Shown: positions 1 through 12,867, counted from the stretch's first letter. The stretch: DNA of 64,000 nucleotides from Ottelia alismoides (GCA_037367405.1 JAZKJV010010762.1:744001-808000), one strand, 5' to 3'. Notes: generated by a model from the sequence alone, not told the origin. Program-made: numbers and translations.

Positions 1-690
1 ATCCATGGTATATAAAAAAATACGAGCAATCACAACGATAAAAACAAATCTAATCGGAAAATAATCGACCATATAAGTGCACAGTATACTTTTAGCCTAT
101 GAAACCCCCAATACGATGATCACAAAATTGATAAATCCAACTTTATTACATTTCCATGGAGATCTTATGCAAAGCTAATCCTCTGCATAAAGGTGTAAAA
201 AATGCCAATACGAGGGGAAAGAGATTGATAGATTTATCTTCAACACATATAAGAAAATTGGACAAGGATAACTTGTAGCACACGTCTTTCTCCCATCTAA
301 ATCTCTATTATATGTTTGTTTTTAATGTTTAAAATAAGAATCCTTAAACCCTAACCTCCTCTTTGAGGAGGTTTTTCTCCCAAACTCATACTTTCTCTTT
401 CATGTGGGCTTTACTCTTCCTTTCTTTTTTTAATATATTAAATAAACTATTTTCTTTCATCATTCCATCAAAAAAATAATATATTATACCGTCATATCAT
501 CAAAAATTATAAGTTATTCAACTTCTATACACTATTTCAAACTTCAATACAATCACATCATTGTGACTCACTCTTCCAAAGTTCAACACAATCACATCAC
601 AACAAACCCTCTTAACCCAAAGCTTTTATCCAAATACAAAAACGGATTATCCTCCCTCAGGTTACCATGGAGTAACCCACCAACCTCTAG
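1..690. other. AT-rich intergenic sequence
   Basis: No gene is visible. The stretch is AT-rich, with short T and A runs and no reading frame that resembles a known family. Confidence 0.6.
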
Positions 691-946
691 GAGGTGTTCG
701 GTTCGGTAATAGGCATAAATAAGGATGGAGAATATGGAGAATAAGGATATATTCTCTATTCGACTGGAAAAATAGAAATAAGGAGAATAAAGTGAATTAA
801 AGGTAGATAAGGTGGAATAAATATAAGAATAATGCTGCGTAACGTGAAATAATGGGATGTTGATGGGAATAGATGTTTTCTTGAGAACCGCGTTGGATGG
901 AGAATTAACCTATTATTTAGTGTTTATTCTCCAAACGTACAGGACC
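691..946 (+). mobile_element. Tourist-like MITE, copy 1 (diverged)
   Basis: About 250 bp sharing its whole length with copies at 5011-5256 and 57246-57493. It begins with GTTCGGTTCGG and ends with TTTATTCTCC then ACAGGACC, which are imperfect inverted termini. The interior is rich in GGAATAAGG and GAGAATAAGG words. It has no coding capacity. This is the most diverged of the three copies and its target duplication is not clear. Assignment to the PIF/Harbinger (Tourist) group rests on the termini and on the 3-bp TAA duplication around copy 2. Confidence 0.7.
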
Positions 947-3309
947 TTAAGTTTCTTGTACTTTTTCCACGTTAGCTAATTAAGTAGTTGTTGATTAGGC
1001 TATTCTTGATTTCCATTGGCACGATTGTCAATTAGTATCAATCACTTTATTATCATGAATTTAATAAAACAATCAAATTGGATGCAGATAAATCTGTGAT
1101 TTATCATATTATCCTATGATTATTATTCATCTTACTTACATTATGCAATAAAATACTTGACTAATTCATTAATATTAAATTCTAACTCCTTTTAATTAAT
1201 TGACCCTAATTACAAGCACACAAATAACATTACTTTTAATTCTTCATCTCTTTTATTTTTCTAATATTAAAAATACCATAAAAATTAATGTAAATATTGT
1301 ATATATTTGTTTTATAAATATTCATAAATTAAAATACCAAAAGATCACAAATAAAAAAAGTATTTTTATTAACTTAAAAGTACTTATAAAAAAATTTGTA
1401 TCTTGTATATATTGTCAATTTTTATTTTTGCATATGTTGAACACCCTTTTCGGTGTTATTTACATAATTTATTTTTATTTAATTTTGATTTTTCCATTTC
1501 TCTTTCATTTCATTGGACCACGTGGTGCCACCTGGGCCGAACACGTGGCTCGGCCTTTTACATCCACCCCCCGCCCCCCATTTATGGATCATTGATCGAT
1601 TTGATCTGAATCACACTTATGCACCATAGCCCATAACCATATGATTAGGTCTGAAGATCGCATTAGACTCGTCCATTAGCGCCCCACCTCCCAACCGTTG
1701 GATAGCAATATCCAATGGTTGGTCTGTGCAGTCAACCTCTGCCCAGTTCACTCACACATAGACACCCCTCATTAATCCCTCTTCGTCTCCCCATTGTTCA
1801 CATGTCACCGATGACCCCTTGCCCAGTCATCTGCACACCTAGCCAACTGCACACTGTTGTAGCCCTAACTTCCTACTCTACGCGTGCCACATGTCCCACT
1901 TCCTCGTTCAATCGTCGATCGATTGGGGGGCGGTTGATCCCACTCAACCATCACCTGAAGACACCCCCAGCTCTCCTTTTATACTCTATCTCCGACCATT
2001 TTTTTGTTATCCGCCCTTACGTGAGTGAATCCCGAAGCTACTCCCTCCGTTCTGTGACATGCGCATACGCACCTCCAGTCCACTCTGTTCACTCCACCAG
2101 CTCTATCATTGTCTCGCCATCTTCGCGTACAACTTCCCTTTTCTCCCCTACTGCCCCACAACTTCCTCCGCCTCGATTCTTCATTGGTCTTGCAAAGGGC
2201 GACCTGACAAGGCTCTGCCTCCGCCACCTCCAGTGAACCTCCGCCTCACCCAGCTCTGATCCCATCTAGTCCATCTTTGCTATGGCAATTGGCTAATCAT
2301 TGTAGGTACCCAAAGCCCCTTCGATTGATTAGAATTTACAGCCCACTCTGATCTCTGCCTTTGCCTCCGACGTAGCTTCATCGACATCCTGATTCAGCCC
2401 TTGCCAGACCTTTAGCGCCTCTCCAAGGCCTATAGTAAGCATGAGATTATCAAAATCTTGGAGGATCAAAGATACGAAGGTAGAGTTGCAAACCCTATAG
2501 CAAGTATTATTTTAAAAGATGTATTGGATAGCAACAGTTACATCACTTCACTGGTATTTCATCACGAAGTATAAAAGAAAGGAGTGAGACTCTCAAGTTC
2601 CAAACTCTTATCATTCTTCATCTTAAGAAGAATGTTTAAAATCCAAGCATTCGAGAAGGTGACAAGAATAAAAGAGTCGGTATCACTATCGATCAAACTG
2701 AAGATGTAGATTAAGAATAGACCTTAGCTATGAGGAGCTTGGAAAAGAAGTCAATAACTTGGATCAAAACCCTACTCAAAGCTACCACCACTAGCTGTAG
2801 TTGTGAGGGATTTTTTTTGTCGATTTTCAATGTTATTTTTTAAGGTCAATATTAGAGTATTTAGAGAGATTTGACGTTTTGAATTTGATTCCAAATTGTG
2901 GAAATGAATTTGTGAAATAATTGTGTTTAACCTACATGTTCTGGAAACAAAATTGAAGAGTATTTAGGATAAGTTTCCTTAATATATTAAGTATATGATC
3001 ATGGTGAGAATTATGACAAGCGATATAATCAAATTCGGAAAGGAAAACAAGGTAAGGAGTAGAAATAAGTCAACGATCAAGCTTTTGATAAGTACACATC
3101 CACTAGATTGACTACTAGACCTATAGAATCTATCTTCACTATAGAGGGAGTTGATGGAGTTGGAAAAAAGGGGAATGTGGTAGGGATGGAGGTAGTACCT
3201 CCCAACTTTTCATACCAAGAGAGGATATAATTCACGAGGCATAAACCATAGAAAGTGTAACATATGGGATTAGACTCGAACTGTTTTTGAGGATTGATAA
3301 CTTCTTGAA
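947..3309. other. Intergenic; two G-box motifs
   Basis: No supported gene. Two CACGTG G-box hexamers lie 23 bp apart at 1519-1524 and 1542-1547, just before a C-rich stretch, so this could be an old promoter or LTR. An open frame at 1715-2236 is Ser/Pro/Thr-rich low-complexity sequence with no recognisable domain, and I do not call it a gene. Confidence 0.5.
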
Positions 3310-4510
3310 CTTGGACCCAAGTAAATACACTGATTGTCACCAAAAATACTCAAGCCCAAGTTGTGAACTAGGAATCTCCTCTCTTTTATAAAACACTTCT
3401 GCACTTGTGAATAGAAGACGTGGACTATATTTTGAGGTGCTACAATTTCCCCTACTTACATATGCAATGTCATTGTTGCAATATGCCTCATCATTTATTT
3501 CTGGAAATAGTTAGTAATAGTGGTGGTCCACCTTCCAGGCAGTCTTTTCGTCTTATTCCTTTGGTAAGGTGTGGCTCTACCTCTTTGGTAGCCATTTCCA
3601 ATGTTGAAGGAGACCTTATTCTAATGACAAGGGCCTAGACTCGAGCCGTTAATGGCGATACTTGTCTATGACAACTTGTGGAATCTGGGTCCAAATGAAT
3701 GCATTGGCCACCATCCAAAATGCCTAAGCTCAAGTTATGAAGTAGGAATCCTCCTCTTTTATCATATACTCTGACACTTTGTGAATACTAGATGCGGGGA
3801 TGGTATTTTTATTTTGGGTGCTACAATCTCCTCCACTTATATCTATGACGTCTTCATTGTGATTTGTCTAGTCACTTCTTCCCAATAAAAATGGTGGTTA
3901 TAACTTTCAGATTGTCTCTACATCTTAGGTAGCCCTTTCTACTATTAAAGGAAACCAATGATGTGATACCATTTGTAGCATCCTAGAAATATACCCAAGT
4001 TGTAATCGATGAAAATTGACCTTGACAACTTGTTCGACATGGGGTCAACTAGACCCTTTGACTACTGTCTAAAATGTTCAAGCACAAGTTGTAAAGTAGG
4101 AATCTTCCTCTCTTATATCCCACTCTCATGCTTTGTGAATACTAGATGTCAATTAATGTGTGGTATTCTACACCCGCCTCTACTTATATCTGTAACATCA
4201 TGAATACAATAGTGGTACTTGCATCTTCCGAATAGACTATTCCTACTATCTCTTTGGTAAGGGTGGTCACACCTGTTAGGTAGCGCTTTCCACTATCTGA
4301 ATGAACCTTGCTTGGATACCATTTGTAATCTCTCGAGCCTAGGATGAAGTCGCTATCGAGGATAATTGGTCCTCAAACCCGTTAGGCTTAACCCAACTAA
4401 ACCCTTTGACCTCAAAATGCTTAAACTCAAATTTTCAAGTAGTAACCCTCCATTCTTCTAACGAACTTTCACACCTTGCAAGTACTAGATATCAGATAAT
4501 GTTTGAGGTG
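3310..4510. repeat. Series of four diverged ~365-bp direct repeats
   Basis: The same block recurs about every 365 bp, near 3350, 3720, 4080 and 4420. Each has a word like CTCAAGTTGTGAA then GTAGGAATC, then a CTCCTCT/TTATA stretch, then TTTGTGAATACTAGATG, then a GGTGCTACAATCTCC-like word and ACTTATAT. Copies differ at many positions and by indels. I cannot name the family. It looks like decayed LTR or promoter-type repeats rather than coding sequence. Confidence 0.65.
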
Positions 4511-5010
4511 CTAAAAAAGAACCAGCCTAAATCTTGCAAGTCCTGAAGTCCACCTTCAAGGAGATAATACGAGGATGAACCATAATAAGATTTAAATTGA
4601 CATGTCTGATCAAAAGGTACCAAATTGTAGGGTAAAAAATTTATCAGACCACAATTATTGGAAGCCAAGTATGTGGGCAATAGTAGAGGTGCTATTACTC
4701 GAGAGAAAAAAGGCTCGGTACAATTTATTGACAGAATGGTGACTCTTTCGTTTGGTTGGTGGTGTGCTCCAGGTTATTCTGGGGTAACTCAATAAACCAC
4801 CCCATAAATATGGGTTGGAATTCTATCACAAATCAGCGTGACATCATATTATATTCCATATTCCAACCCTTTACTAATCCGTATAACCATTCAAACAACT
4901 ACTATTCACACAAGATTACCTCAACCCAACCCAACCCAACTCAGTAACCAAACTAGCTTCTATTGAAAACACATACTCTATTGATGGTGGAAGGGTTATT
5001 GATTCCCTAA
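4511..5010. other. Intergenic with a short dispersed repeat
   Basis: No gene seen. A segment near 4840-4960, containing a (CAACC)n-like tract at about 4921-4940, is related in inverted orientation to sequence near 22030-22130 (GGTTACTG..GTTG..GTTGGGTT, then GAATAGTAG.TGTTTG). This suggests a diverged MITE family. Confidence 0.4.
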
Positions 5011-5256
5011 GGGCCCGTTCGGTTCGGGAATAAGCAGGAATAAGGATGAGGAATAAGGAGAATAAGGGTTTATTCTTTGTTTGGTCGGAAGATAGGAATA
5101 AAGAGAATAAGGTGAAATAAAGGTAGGTAAGGTGAGATAAAAATAAGAATAAGAGTGAAATAAGATGAAATAATGGGGAATAGTCGCACCACTGGGAACA
5201 GTGTCGGGAGGAGAATTGACCCCTTATTCCAGGGCTTATTCTCCAACCAAACAGCC
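5011..5256 (+). mobile_element. Tourist-like MITE, copy 2 with TAA target duplication
   Basis: A 246-bp element. It begins GGGCCCGTTCGGTTCGGG and ends TTATTCTCCAACCAAACAGCC, whose reverse complement matches the start imperfectly over about 24 bp. It is flanked by TAA at 5008-5010 and 5257-5259, the 3-bp target duplication typical of PIF/Harbinger elements. There is no ORF of its own. A long minus-strand reading frame here is a by-product. Confidence 0.8.
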
Positions 5257-6311
5257 TAACAATTTTCAAATCAAAGAGCTACTCATTTACGTATATTTGA
5301 AAAGAGAATATGTGGCCTTCATCTTTATTTTCATCTATCTAAGTGTTGCTGATTGGAAGTAGGCGTTGTTATGTGTTAATCGGATATTAAGACGTATCAA
5401 ATTGCAACGGATAAAGTAGTGATTCTCTGTCTCATTGTACCATCGCATTAGGATTTGCAATAAAAACCTTCTGTGTAATGGAAGATGGATATACACTTTT
5501 GGTAATATTTAGGATTTCACATTTGATTACGAGAGGACTTTTATATATAATCCGTCGCCATGACAGCAGATCTCCTTAAATGGGTAAGGGCATATAAAAA
5601 TGAAGGAAAAGACGTCCAGAAATAAATATAAATCCGTTTTTTTATTTCTTAAAATCCATTCCCTGAAGAGATATAAATGAAGCGAAGGGAACCATTTCGC
5701 ATGACGGGAAATGATGGAAACTCGCAGAAAATCATAAATTCACACTTTCTTATAGTAATATTTACCCTCTCCCAATTCCCTATTTGCAATATATGAATAT
5801 CATTTTGATACTTGCAAATATCCATAAGAGTATTCATATATTAGTTTTTCATATATAAATACAGTTATAGATTTATTTTTAACCAAATATAGCATAATTT
5901 TATACATTTTCATTACATTTGGTACAGTTATTATAATATAAATACATTTCTAATATTTATATCGCGTGAATCATCCAATACAAGAATATTTATAGAATAT
6001 TTCTAATATTATTCATATCTAAATAGTATATGTTCTTTAAAATTATGGCGACGTTTTTTATATCTGTCAATATATATAACTGCATCCTTATGCATAAGTA
6101 AAAATATGTAAAATATGGTAGCATCTGTATCCACATCCATTAAGTTTTTCTTGTAGGAGGGGGGGCTAATTATTTAGATGGGAGGGAGGCGATGCAAATT
6201 ATTTAGATATTATGTATCTAATTTATCTTGTCATTGTAGTTGTTAATATTTTGGGAGGGGTTCCTCTGTTGTAATGTGAGTTACAAAAGAGGTGTTGTAA
6301 CTATTTTTTTT
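5257..6311. other. AT-rich intergenic sequence
   Basis: No gene or named repeat recognised. Strongly AT-rich. Confidence 0.55.
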
Positions 6312-6592
6312 CAAATTTATTTCTTAAAATCCAACCTTATAGATAGAATCTTCGAATAATGTTATACATATCCTCCAAATTTCGCTCAAATCCAAGATCA
6401 TTTGCTATTTTATATCAATGGCAAAGAGTTTGATTCTCTTTTAAATGAGATTTAAGTTGCTTAAATATTGATTGGAATTTTAACCACTAAGATAAAATAG
6501 GAAATGACATCAGATTTGAGCGAAATTTGGAAGATATATAGAACATTAACGAAAATTTCAATTTCAGAGGTTGGATGTATGGAAGCAAATTC
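6312..6592. mobile_element. Foldback element (imperfect inverted repeat, ~280 bp)
   Basis: The left arm (from 6312, with CCAAATTTCGCTCAAATC at about 6375) reappears inverted in the right arm (GATTTGAGCGAAATTTGG near 6514). Outer arm sequences around AATCCAACC and GGTTGGAT also pair. Arms are roughly 130 bp each around a short centre near 6450. This is the structure of a foldback MITE. Target duplication not determined. Confidence 0.65.
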
Positions 6593-7410
6593 AATCTATA
6601 AGACGAGCTTCCAATAATTTCGTAATTTATTGAAACTAATATTGAGAAGGTATTTTTCTAATAAAAAATAACCATAAAAACTTATAATCGGATATACTAT
6701 ATATATATATATACATTGTATTGACAAAAAGAAAACTCTTCATATCACTGAATTATACATTTATTAAAGTGATATTAAACAATACCATTAGATTTAATAT
6801 GTTCAAACCAGTAACACTATACAATACTTTTTACTTATAGGGATGCAAACGAATATAGATATATGTACCAATCCCTTATCGTATTTGTTATACATATTTT
6901 GACATATGTACATGTATCTGCATACTATTTTAAAATTGACACAGATAAAAATAGGATTGCAAACATACGAATACAAATATGTATCTGTATCCATATACGT
7001 ATACACTAGAACAATATGTAACCATATCCGTTTTACGATCCTAAAAAATGAAAGAGGTATCCAAATCCACATCCGTATATGCAAAGAAAAAAAAGAAAAA
7101 TCATTATCTATATCATATATATGCTAAAACAAAAACTATATATCCGTGACGGTTTATAAACGGGTACGATGATGAACATATACGGATGTATCAATATCTG
7201 ATTATTCACATCATGTATTGTTAATTGTTAATTATTGTAGTTAGATCATATTATATTGATTTTTTGTTGAGATATGAGGGGCTATTATACATACCATGTA
7301 AATTTTAATTATTAAATAATATATTTAGATTATATATAATACTATATATTAAACATATATGGGAACTTTGGTTGGGAGCTAGGGGGCCAAGCCCCCACCC
7401 GAAAAAAATG
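6593..7410. other. AT-rich intergenic sequence
   Basis: No gene seen. A short (AT)n microsatellite lies near 6700-6713. A small G/C palindrome (GGGGGCCAAGCCCCC) lies near 7383-7397, just outside the next foldback. Confidence 0.5.
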
Positions 7411-7819
7411 AGATATAGTGACGGTTTTGAACAAATCCGTCACTAAATTAGCCGTTGTTAAATATATAATGACGATATTATTCATTGCGAAATGAGTTTT
7501 CGTTTAGCAACGAATATCGTATCTGTCGTTATATCATTAGCAACGGTCACATAGCGACGCTTGTTTGCTACAATTTTTCAAAATTTTAATTAATCGTCAC
7601 TAAATTTTGAACTAAAAAAATAGCGATGATTAGTTGATATTTTAAAAATAGCAACGGATAAGCGTCGCTATGTGGACTGTTGCTAATGATATAGTGACAG
7701 ATACGATATTCGTTGCTAATTTTGAGTACGAAAACTCATTTCGCAACAAATAATATCGTCATTATATATTTAACAATGGTTAATTTAGTGAAGGATCTTT
7801 TCAAAACCGTCACTATAGC
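7411..7819. mobile_element. Large foldback MITE (409 bp, almost entirely inverted repeat)
   Basis: The termini TATAGTGACGGTTTTGA (from 7414) and TCAAAACCGTCACTATA (to 7817) are perfect inverted copies. Matching continues inward (GCAACGAATATCGTATCTGT, TAGCAACGG.CACATAGCGACGCTT) so that each arm is close to 200 bp. The whole would fold into a long hairpin. TA at both outer edges could be a target duplication. No coding capacity. Superfamily not determined. Confidence 0.85.
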
Positions 7820-8569
7820 TCAATTTTATTGTAGTACCCCTCTCTCCGTCATTGTTTGCATCCCTAAAAAAACCGTGGAATCTAGTTATGCTAATTTGAT
7901 AATATGTTTAAAAGCTAAATATTTTTTTTGAATGCAATGATTCTAAGACATGTCCACAATATCAAGTTACGGGATGGATCCATTGAATGCAATCTGCAAT
8001 AAGAAAAGCAATGGAACGTCAAACAAGCAATAAATAACCACGAGTGGACAATATGGTTGCTGTTGTCAGAATGGTCACGTTCCTACTTAACTACTTGGAC
8101 GAGGGACAATATTGTATTGGTTTAATTTTTAGTTACCTGTAAAAGATAAATACTTTAAATAAAAACAAAATTAACGACCCAATTCAACTATTTTCTAACA
8201 TCTTTCTTAGTTTGAAACTAGAACATGGTCGTAACAGGTGGCGGACACGGAGTACGGAATCAACGATCCTCACAGATCGTACACGCGTACCGCTACTTCT
8301 TTCGTTGACAAGTCGTATACATACACCGTGTCTGTCAACGAGTGCTCTACGTATGTATTCGCAGTATCCATCGTCCAAAAACCTTCTTTAGCACAAAGAC
8401 AATCAAAGCACGAGGCATCTGACGTCGATCCAACGCCCGATCCATTCACATTATTCTCATTCTTAGGACTTTTCATTGTACATATATGTATATGTACATG
8501 GAACGTGCAACTTTTTCATTTGAGAATCCATTCACCAATCAGCATCGAATTGATTTGGTGGCGATTGTT
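7820..8569. other. Upstream region of the receptor kinase gene
   Basis: No separate gene seen. It should contain the promoter and 5' leader of the receptor kinase gene. I see no unambiguous TATA box close to the start. The kinase-gene frame stays open back to about 8238 but contains no ATG here, so I treat that openness as chance. Confidence 0.4.
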
Positions 8570-11500
8570 ATGTCAACAAATTTCTCCTTCTTCCTCCTCC
8601 TCCTCGTTGCTCTCTCGGAAGCGACCGCAATCAGCCCGGCACGCTCTCCTGCAATGGAGGAATACGCTCGCGATCACCTCTCCAGACTCTCTCCGAGATT
8701 GGCCATCCAATGCTACCACCTCTTCCAGCCCATGCACCTGGTCCGGCATCGCTTGCGATCCAACCGGTTCCGTAGTCAAGATCGAGCTCCATAGCTTGGG
8801 GTTGGTAGGCACCCTCGATGGCCTCGACCTCTCCTCCGTCCCCAACCTCACTCACCTCGACCTTGCCGGTAACCGATTCCATGGTGCGATTCCGACGACC
8901 ATCTCCTCCCTCTCTAGACTCGTTTCGTTGAACCTCTCGAACAACGAATTCAACGAGACTCTTCCCCGAGAGATCGGTCGCCTCGTCGAGCTCACCGAAC
9001 TCAGCCTCTTCAACAATAGCATTCGGGGGTCTGTCCCCGGGGAGCTCAGCAAACTTCCCAAGGTACGTCGCATCGATCTTGGCTGGAACTATTTCGATGA
9101 TGTCTCCAATCTCCGTCCAATGCCGTCGCTACTCAACTTGTCCATTTCATATAATAACCTGGTAGGAGAATTCCCGCCTTTTATACTCAACTGCACCAAT
9201 CTAATTTACCTCGACCTCTCCTTAAACGGCTACCCCGAATCGTTAATTGGGTTCAATGGCTCGATACCATACGCGTTAGGAACTAAATTAATCCGGCTCG
9301 AGTACCTATACCTCCACAGAAACTCCTTCGTTGGACCCATCCCTTCCACGCTCGGATCTCTGTCCAACCTCGTCGTGCTGGATCTAAGTTTCAATCAATT
9401 GTTTGGAACTATACCACCTTCCCTTGGAAATTGCATCAACCTCACCTACATTAACCTTTCAGCTAACAAACTCTACGGAGAGATTTCTGGGAAGTTGATA
9501 TCCAATTTAACCCAACTCACCAACTTGAGAATGTACCGCAATTCGATCAATGGGTCGATTCCTCGAGAAATCGGACTGCTGACTAATCTCAGTGTCATGT
9601 CATTGTACAACAACAGCCTTTCCGGACCAATCCCCACGGAGATCGGGAATGTGGTCAGCTTGACCATATTGGCCCTGTCCAATAACAAGCTCACTGGTCA
9701 AATCCCCGCTTCCATTGGAATGCTGGCAAACGTCCAAGAACTCCACCTTTCCTTCAACAATCTGACAGGTCGAGTTCCCGACGAGATTGGGAACATGACC
9801 AATCTCGTTGTTCTCGGCTTGATGAGCAACCAATTGCAAGGGAATGTGCCCCCGACGATTTCCAGATTAGAGAGGCTCGAACAAATCGTACTCGCCATGA
9901 ACAACTTCTCCGGTGTACTCCCTCAAGATTTTGGTCCCAAGAATCTTCGACATTTCGATTTATCCTCCAACAGTTTTGTTGGTCCAATCCCGTCAGATGT
10001 GTGCAAAGGCTACCAGCTCGAATTCATCAGCATGTATCGGAATGGATTCAATGGCTCCCTACCGGATTGTCTTCGCAACTGTTCCGGCCTCACGCGAGTC
10101 AGGTTGGAGTCGAACCGTTTGACGGGCGATGTCGCGAGAGCCTTTGCGGTGCACCCAGAGCTTCTCTACTTGGATCTTACCGGGAACATGCTCACCGGGC
10201 AGCTCTCCTCGGATTGGGGGCAGTGCAGGAGCCTCACCTTCCTGCATATCGACGGCAATAATCTCTCAGGTGAGATCCCAATGGAGCTATGGAGACTACC
10301 TCAGCTGCAAGATCTGAACTTAGCGCGCAATTCCCTGACGGGTCAGCTTCCGTTTGCATTGCACAATTCGAGCTTATACAAGCTCAATCTCAGCAGCAAC
10401 GGGATATACGGTAGCATTCCTGCTTGGATAGGTAATATCTCGGAACTTTCTCAGCTCGATTTATCAAGCAACAAGTTCACGGGTCCAATACCTGGTCAGA
10501 TGGGAAGGCTCGGCAAGCTGCAGCTGCTGGACTTGCACGGCAATGCCTTAACAGGGTCCATACCGCGGGAGATCGGAAACTTGAAGAGCTTGCAGAGGTT
10601 GCTAGACCTCAGCAGCAACTCACTCTCTGGTCCGATCCCACCAGATCTAAGCACATTGAAGATGCTTGAAGTTCTCAATGTTTCAAATAATGAGCTCAAT
10701 GGATCCATCCCGAGCAGTTTATCTTCAATCCAAAGTTTAGAAATCATTGATTTCGCCAACAACAAATTGACCGGTCCGATTCCTGCGGATGGAGTCTTCC
10801 GAACAGCGCCTGCAGAAGCCTTTGCTGGAAATTTGGGTCTCTGTGGTAATACCAAGGGCCTTCCTTCTTGCTCACAAATTAACAAGAAGAAGCGCAAAAA
10901 TCCTGTCCTGGTTATTGTTCTTCCGGTCATCGCAACTGTGCTCGTGATATTGCTGCTGGTTTCCTTTCTGTGGAGGAAAAGATGGAGAGTTCGTGACCAA
11001 GATGAGGGTCATGATTTGCTTCAAGGGTCGTTCATCTGGGCAAGCAGATGGAAATTCAGCTTTGCTGACATATCGAAGGCGACCGACGGTTTCGCCGATG
11101 CACATTGTATAGGTGAAGGCGGATATGGACGCGTCTACATGGCCGAGATGGGCAATGGCGTCGTCATCGCGGTGAAACGCCTTCCTGTCATGGATTCCTC
11201 GAGCATCCTAGAGATCAACATGAAGAGCTTTGAGAATGAGATCAGAGCGCTGACGACTATCCGCCATCGGAACATCGTGCGTCTCTACGGGTTCGGCTCC
11301 GCCGGCGGTTCCATGTATCTCATGTACGAGTACATCAAAAGAGGGAGCCTGGCTAAATTTTTGCATGAAAAGGAAGGCGGCAAGAATTTGGATTGGGAGA
11401 AGAGATTGAAGATAATCAAAGGCGTGGCAAATGCCGTCTCCTACCTTCATCACGATTGCTCGCCGCCCATTGTTCATCGTGACATCTCGGCGAACAACAT

Positions 11501-12069
11501 CCTGCTGGACGACGAGTTCGAGCCGCGCGTATCTGATTTCGGGACGGCGAAGCTATTGAATCCAAATGCTTCCTATTCTAGTCATGTGGCTGGATCTTAT
11601 GGTTATATGGCTCCAGGTATAACTTCACATCAATTTAACTTTGTTCAAATTTTCTACGAGTATTTACCAGTGATTAGTTATGTTGTGATGCTTATTTCCA
11701 GAGCTTGCTTACACGATGAACATCACGGAGAAGTGTGACGTATACAGCTTTGGCGTCTTAGCACTTGAGCTGATGATGGGCAAGCATCCCGGCGAACTCC
11801 TGTCGTCGTTATCGTCGACGGAGCGATCGGAGGAGGCCAATTTGTTGGTGAAAGATGCCATTGATAAGAGCATCTCCGCTCCCGCGGGCCGAGTGATCGA
11901 GGAGGTGGTGTTAGTTGTTGTGATGGCTCTAGCATGCACTTGTATCATCCCAGAACAAAGGCCAAGTATGAATCTCGTGGCACAAGAGATATGTACTCGA
12001 ACTAGTCTTCGTCTTTCAGTTCCCTTTGACACTCTAACCATCCGCCAATTGTCCATTTTGAGAAATTAG
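8570..12069 (+). CDS. LRR receptor-like serine/threonine kinase, MIK2-like (frame break after signal peptide)
   Basis: A plasma-membrane receptor kinase predicted to sense an extracellular ligand. Exons are 8570-11616 and 11702-12069. ATG 8570 opens a hydrophobic signal peptide ([20 protein letters not shown]). The LRR N-terminal cap ([11 protein letters not shown], then CTWSGIAC) follows in another frame, shifted by one base between about 8625 and 8650. The LRR frame has no ATG before about 9118, so the ATG 8570 start needs the shift. About 22-24 LRRs follow, then a GLCG-type C-cap, a membrane segment (about 10900-10970) and a kinase with the glycine loop GEGGYG (11112), AVKR, HRD (11475) and DFG (11535). 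APE is formed across the intron. The C-terminus is conserved and complete. It resembles the Arabidopsis MIK2 (LRR-XIIb) group. The break could be a sequencing error, a polymorphism or a recent loss of function. Confidence 0.85.
11617..11701 (+). other. Intron 1 of the receptor kinase gene (85 bp)
   Basis: The donor is CTCCAG|GTATAA and the acceptor is TATTTCCAG|AGCTTG. Splicing joins GYMAP to [19 protein letters not shown], the canonical subdomain VIII of this kinase family, and restores the frame. The position inside the APE motif is typical of this receptor group. Confidence 0.93.
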
Positions 12070-12533
12070 ACACCTCTTTTCTCAAATTCCGTTCTTTTGT
12101 AGATACTAATTTTTATCCTATCTGATTTCAGCTTGTAAAGTTCAGTCTCAGCGAATTGGAATGCATCAGATTTTAGTCTTATCTGTGTCCAATACATTCC
12201 TGTCGGATAAAAATACTTGTTAAATTCAATTCATTAAAAATCAGAATCTAATTAACCCAATGAATACAAAGGATTCCGAATTGGATTGTATTTGGATTTT
12301 TCATACTTGTATATATTCCCTTAATAATTTACTCTCGTGTTTGTTATACCTGTCATTTGGACTATGGTTCGATATTAGGGGTACATGTAAACAAATGAAT
12401 GTTTACGACAATGGGTACTGATTTTATTATATTTTAATATAGATTGGAATGGGTAAGACAGTTGTCAATTTTGGTATTTTATATTGATTCACAATTATTT
12501 TCAACTAATGTATAATACTGCGTACGAATAAAT
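12070..12533. other. Downstream of the receptor kinase gene
   Basis: AT-rich, with no gene or named repeat seen. It must hold the 3' UTR and polyadenylation region of the kinase gene. Confidence 0.45.
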
Positions 12534-12867
12534 TAAATGGCATCGTATTTGGAAGAAAATCATTTACGGAGGCATACATTCACACACACATATATATCAA
12601 AAGTTTAAGGAATTAGACCTGATTAAATTTTGGTAAGGGTATCCGTACTTTAATCTATATAAAAATTTTCAATAAAACAAAATTCATTAGAATGACAAAA
12701 TCAAATCAATCCAAACAAATAAAAATAAATGGAATAAATTACAAATTTTATTTGACTCAGATATACCCTCATCGGTGACTAGAATAAGTGAGTTCAAGCT
12801 CGGTACCTTAAGATGTCGCAACCAAACATCATGGCATCGTTTGACATGATCTTTCACTTCTTCATAG

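Noticed and set aside
1715..2236. 173-residue open frame
   Set aside because: Low-complexity Ser/Pro/Thr/His composition, no domain or homologue recognised, and other frames open over the same stretch.
8238..8569. N-terminal extension of the receptor kinase frame from 8238
   Set aside because: The frame begins at a GTG, not ATG, and has no ATG before about 9118. The translated part has no signal peptide or family similarity.
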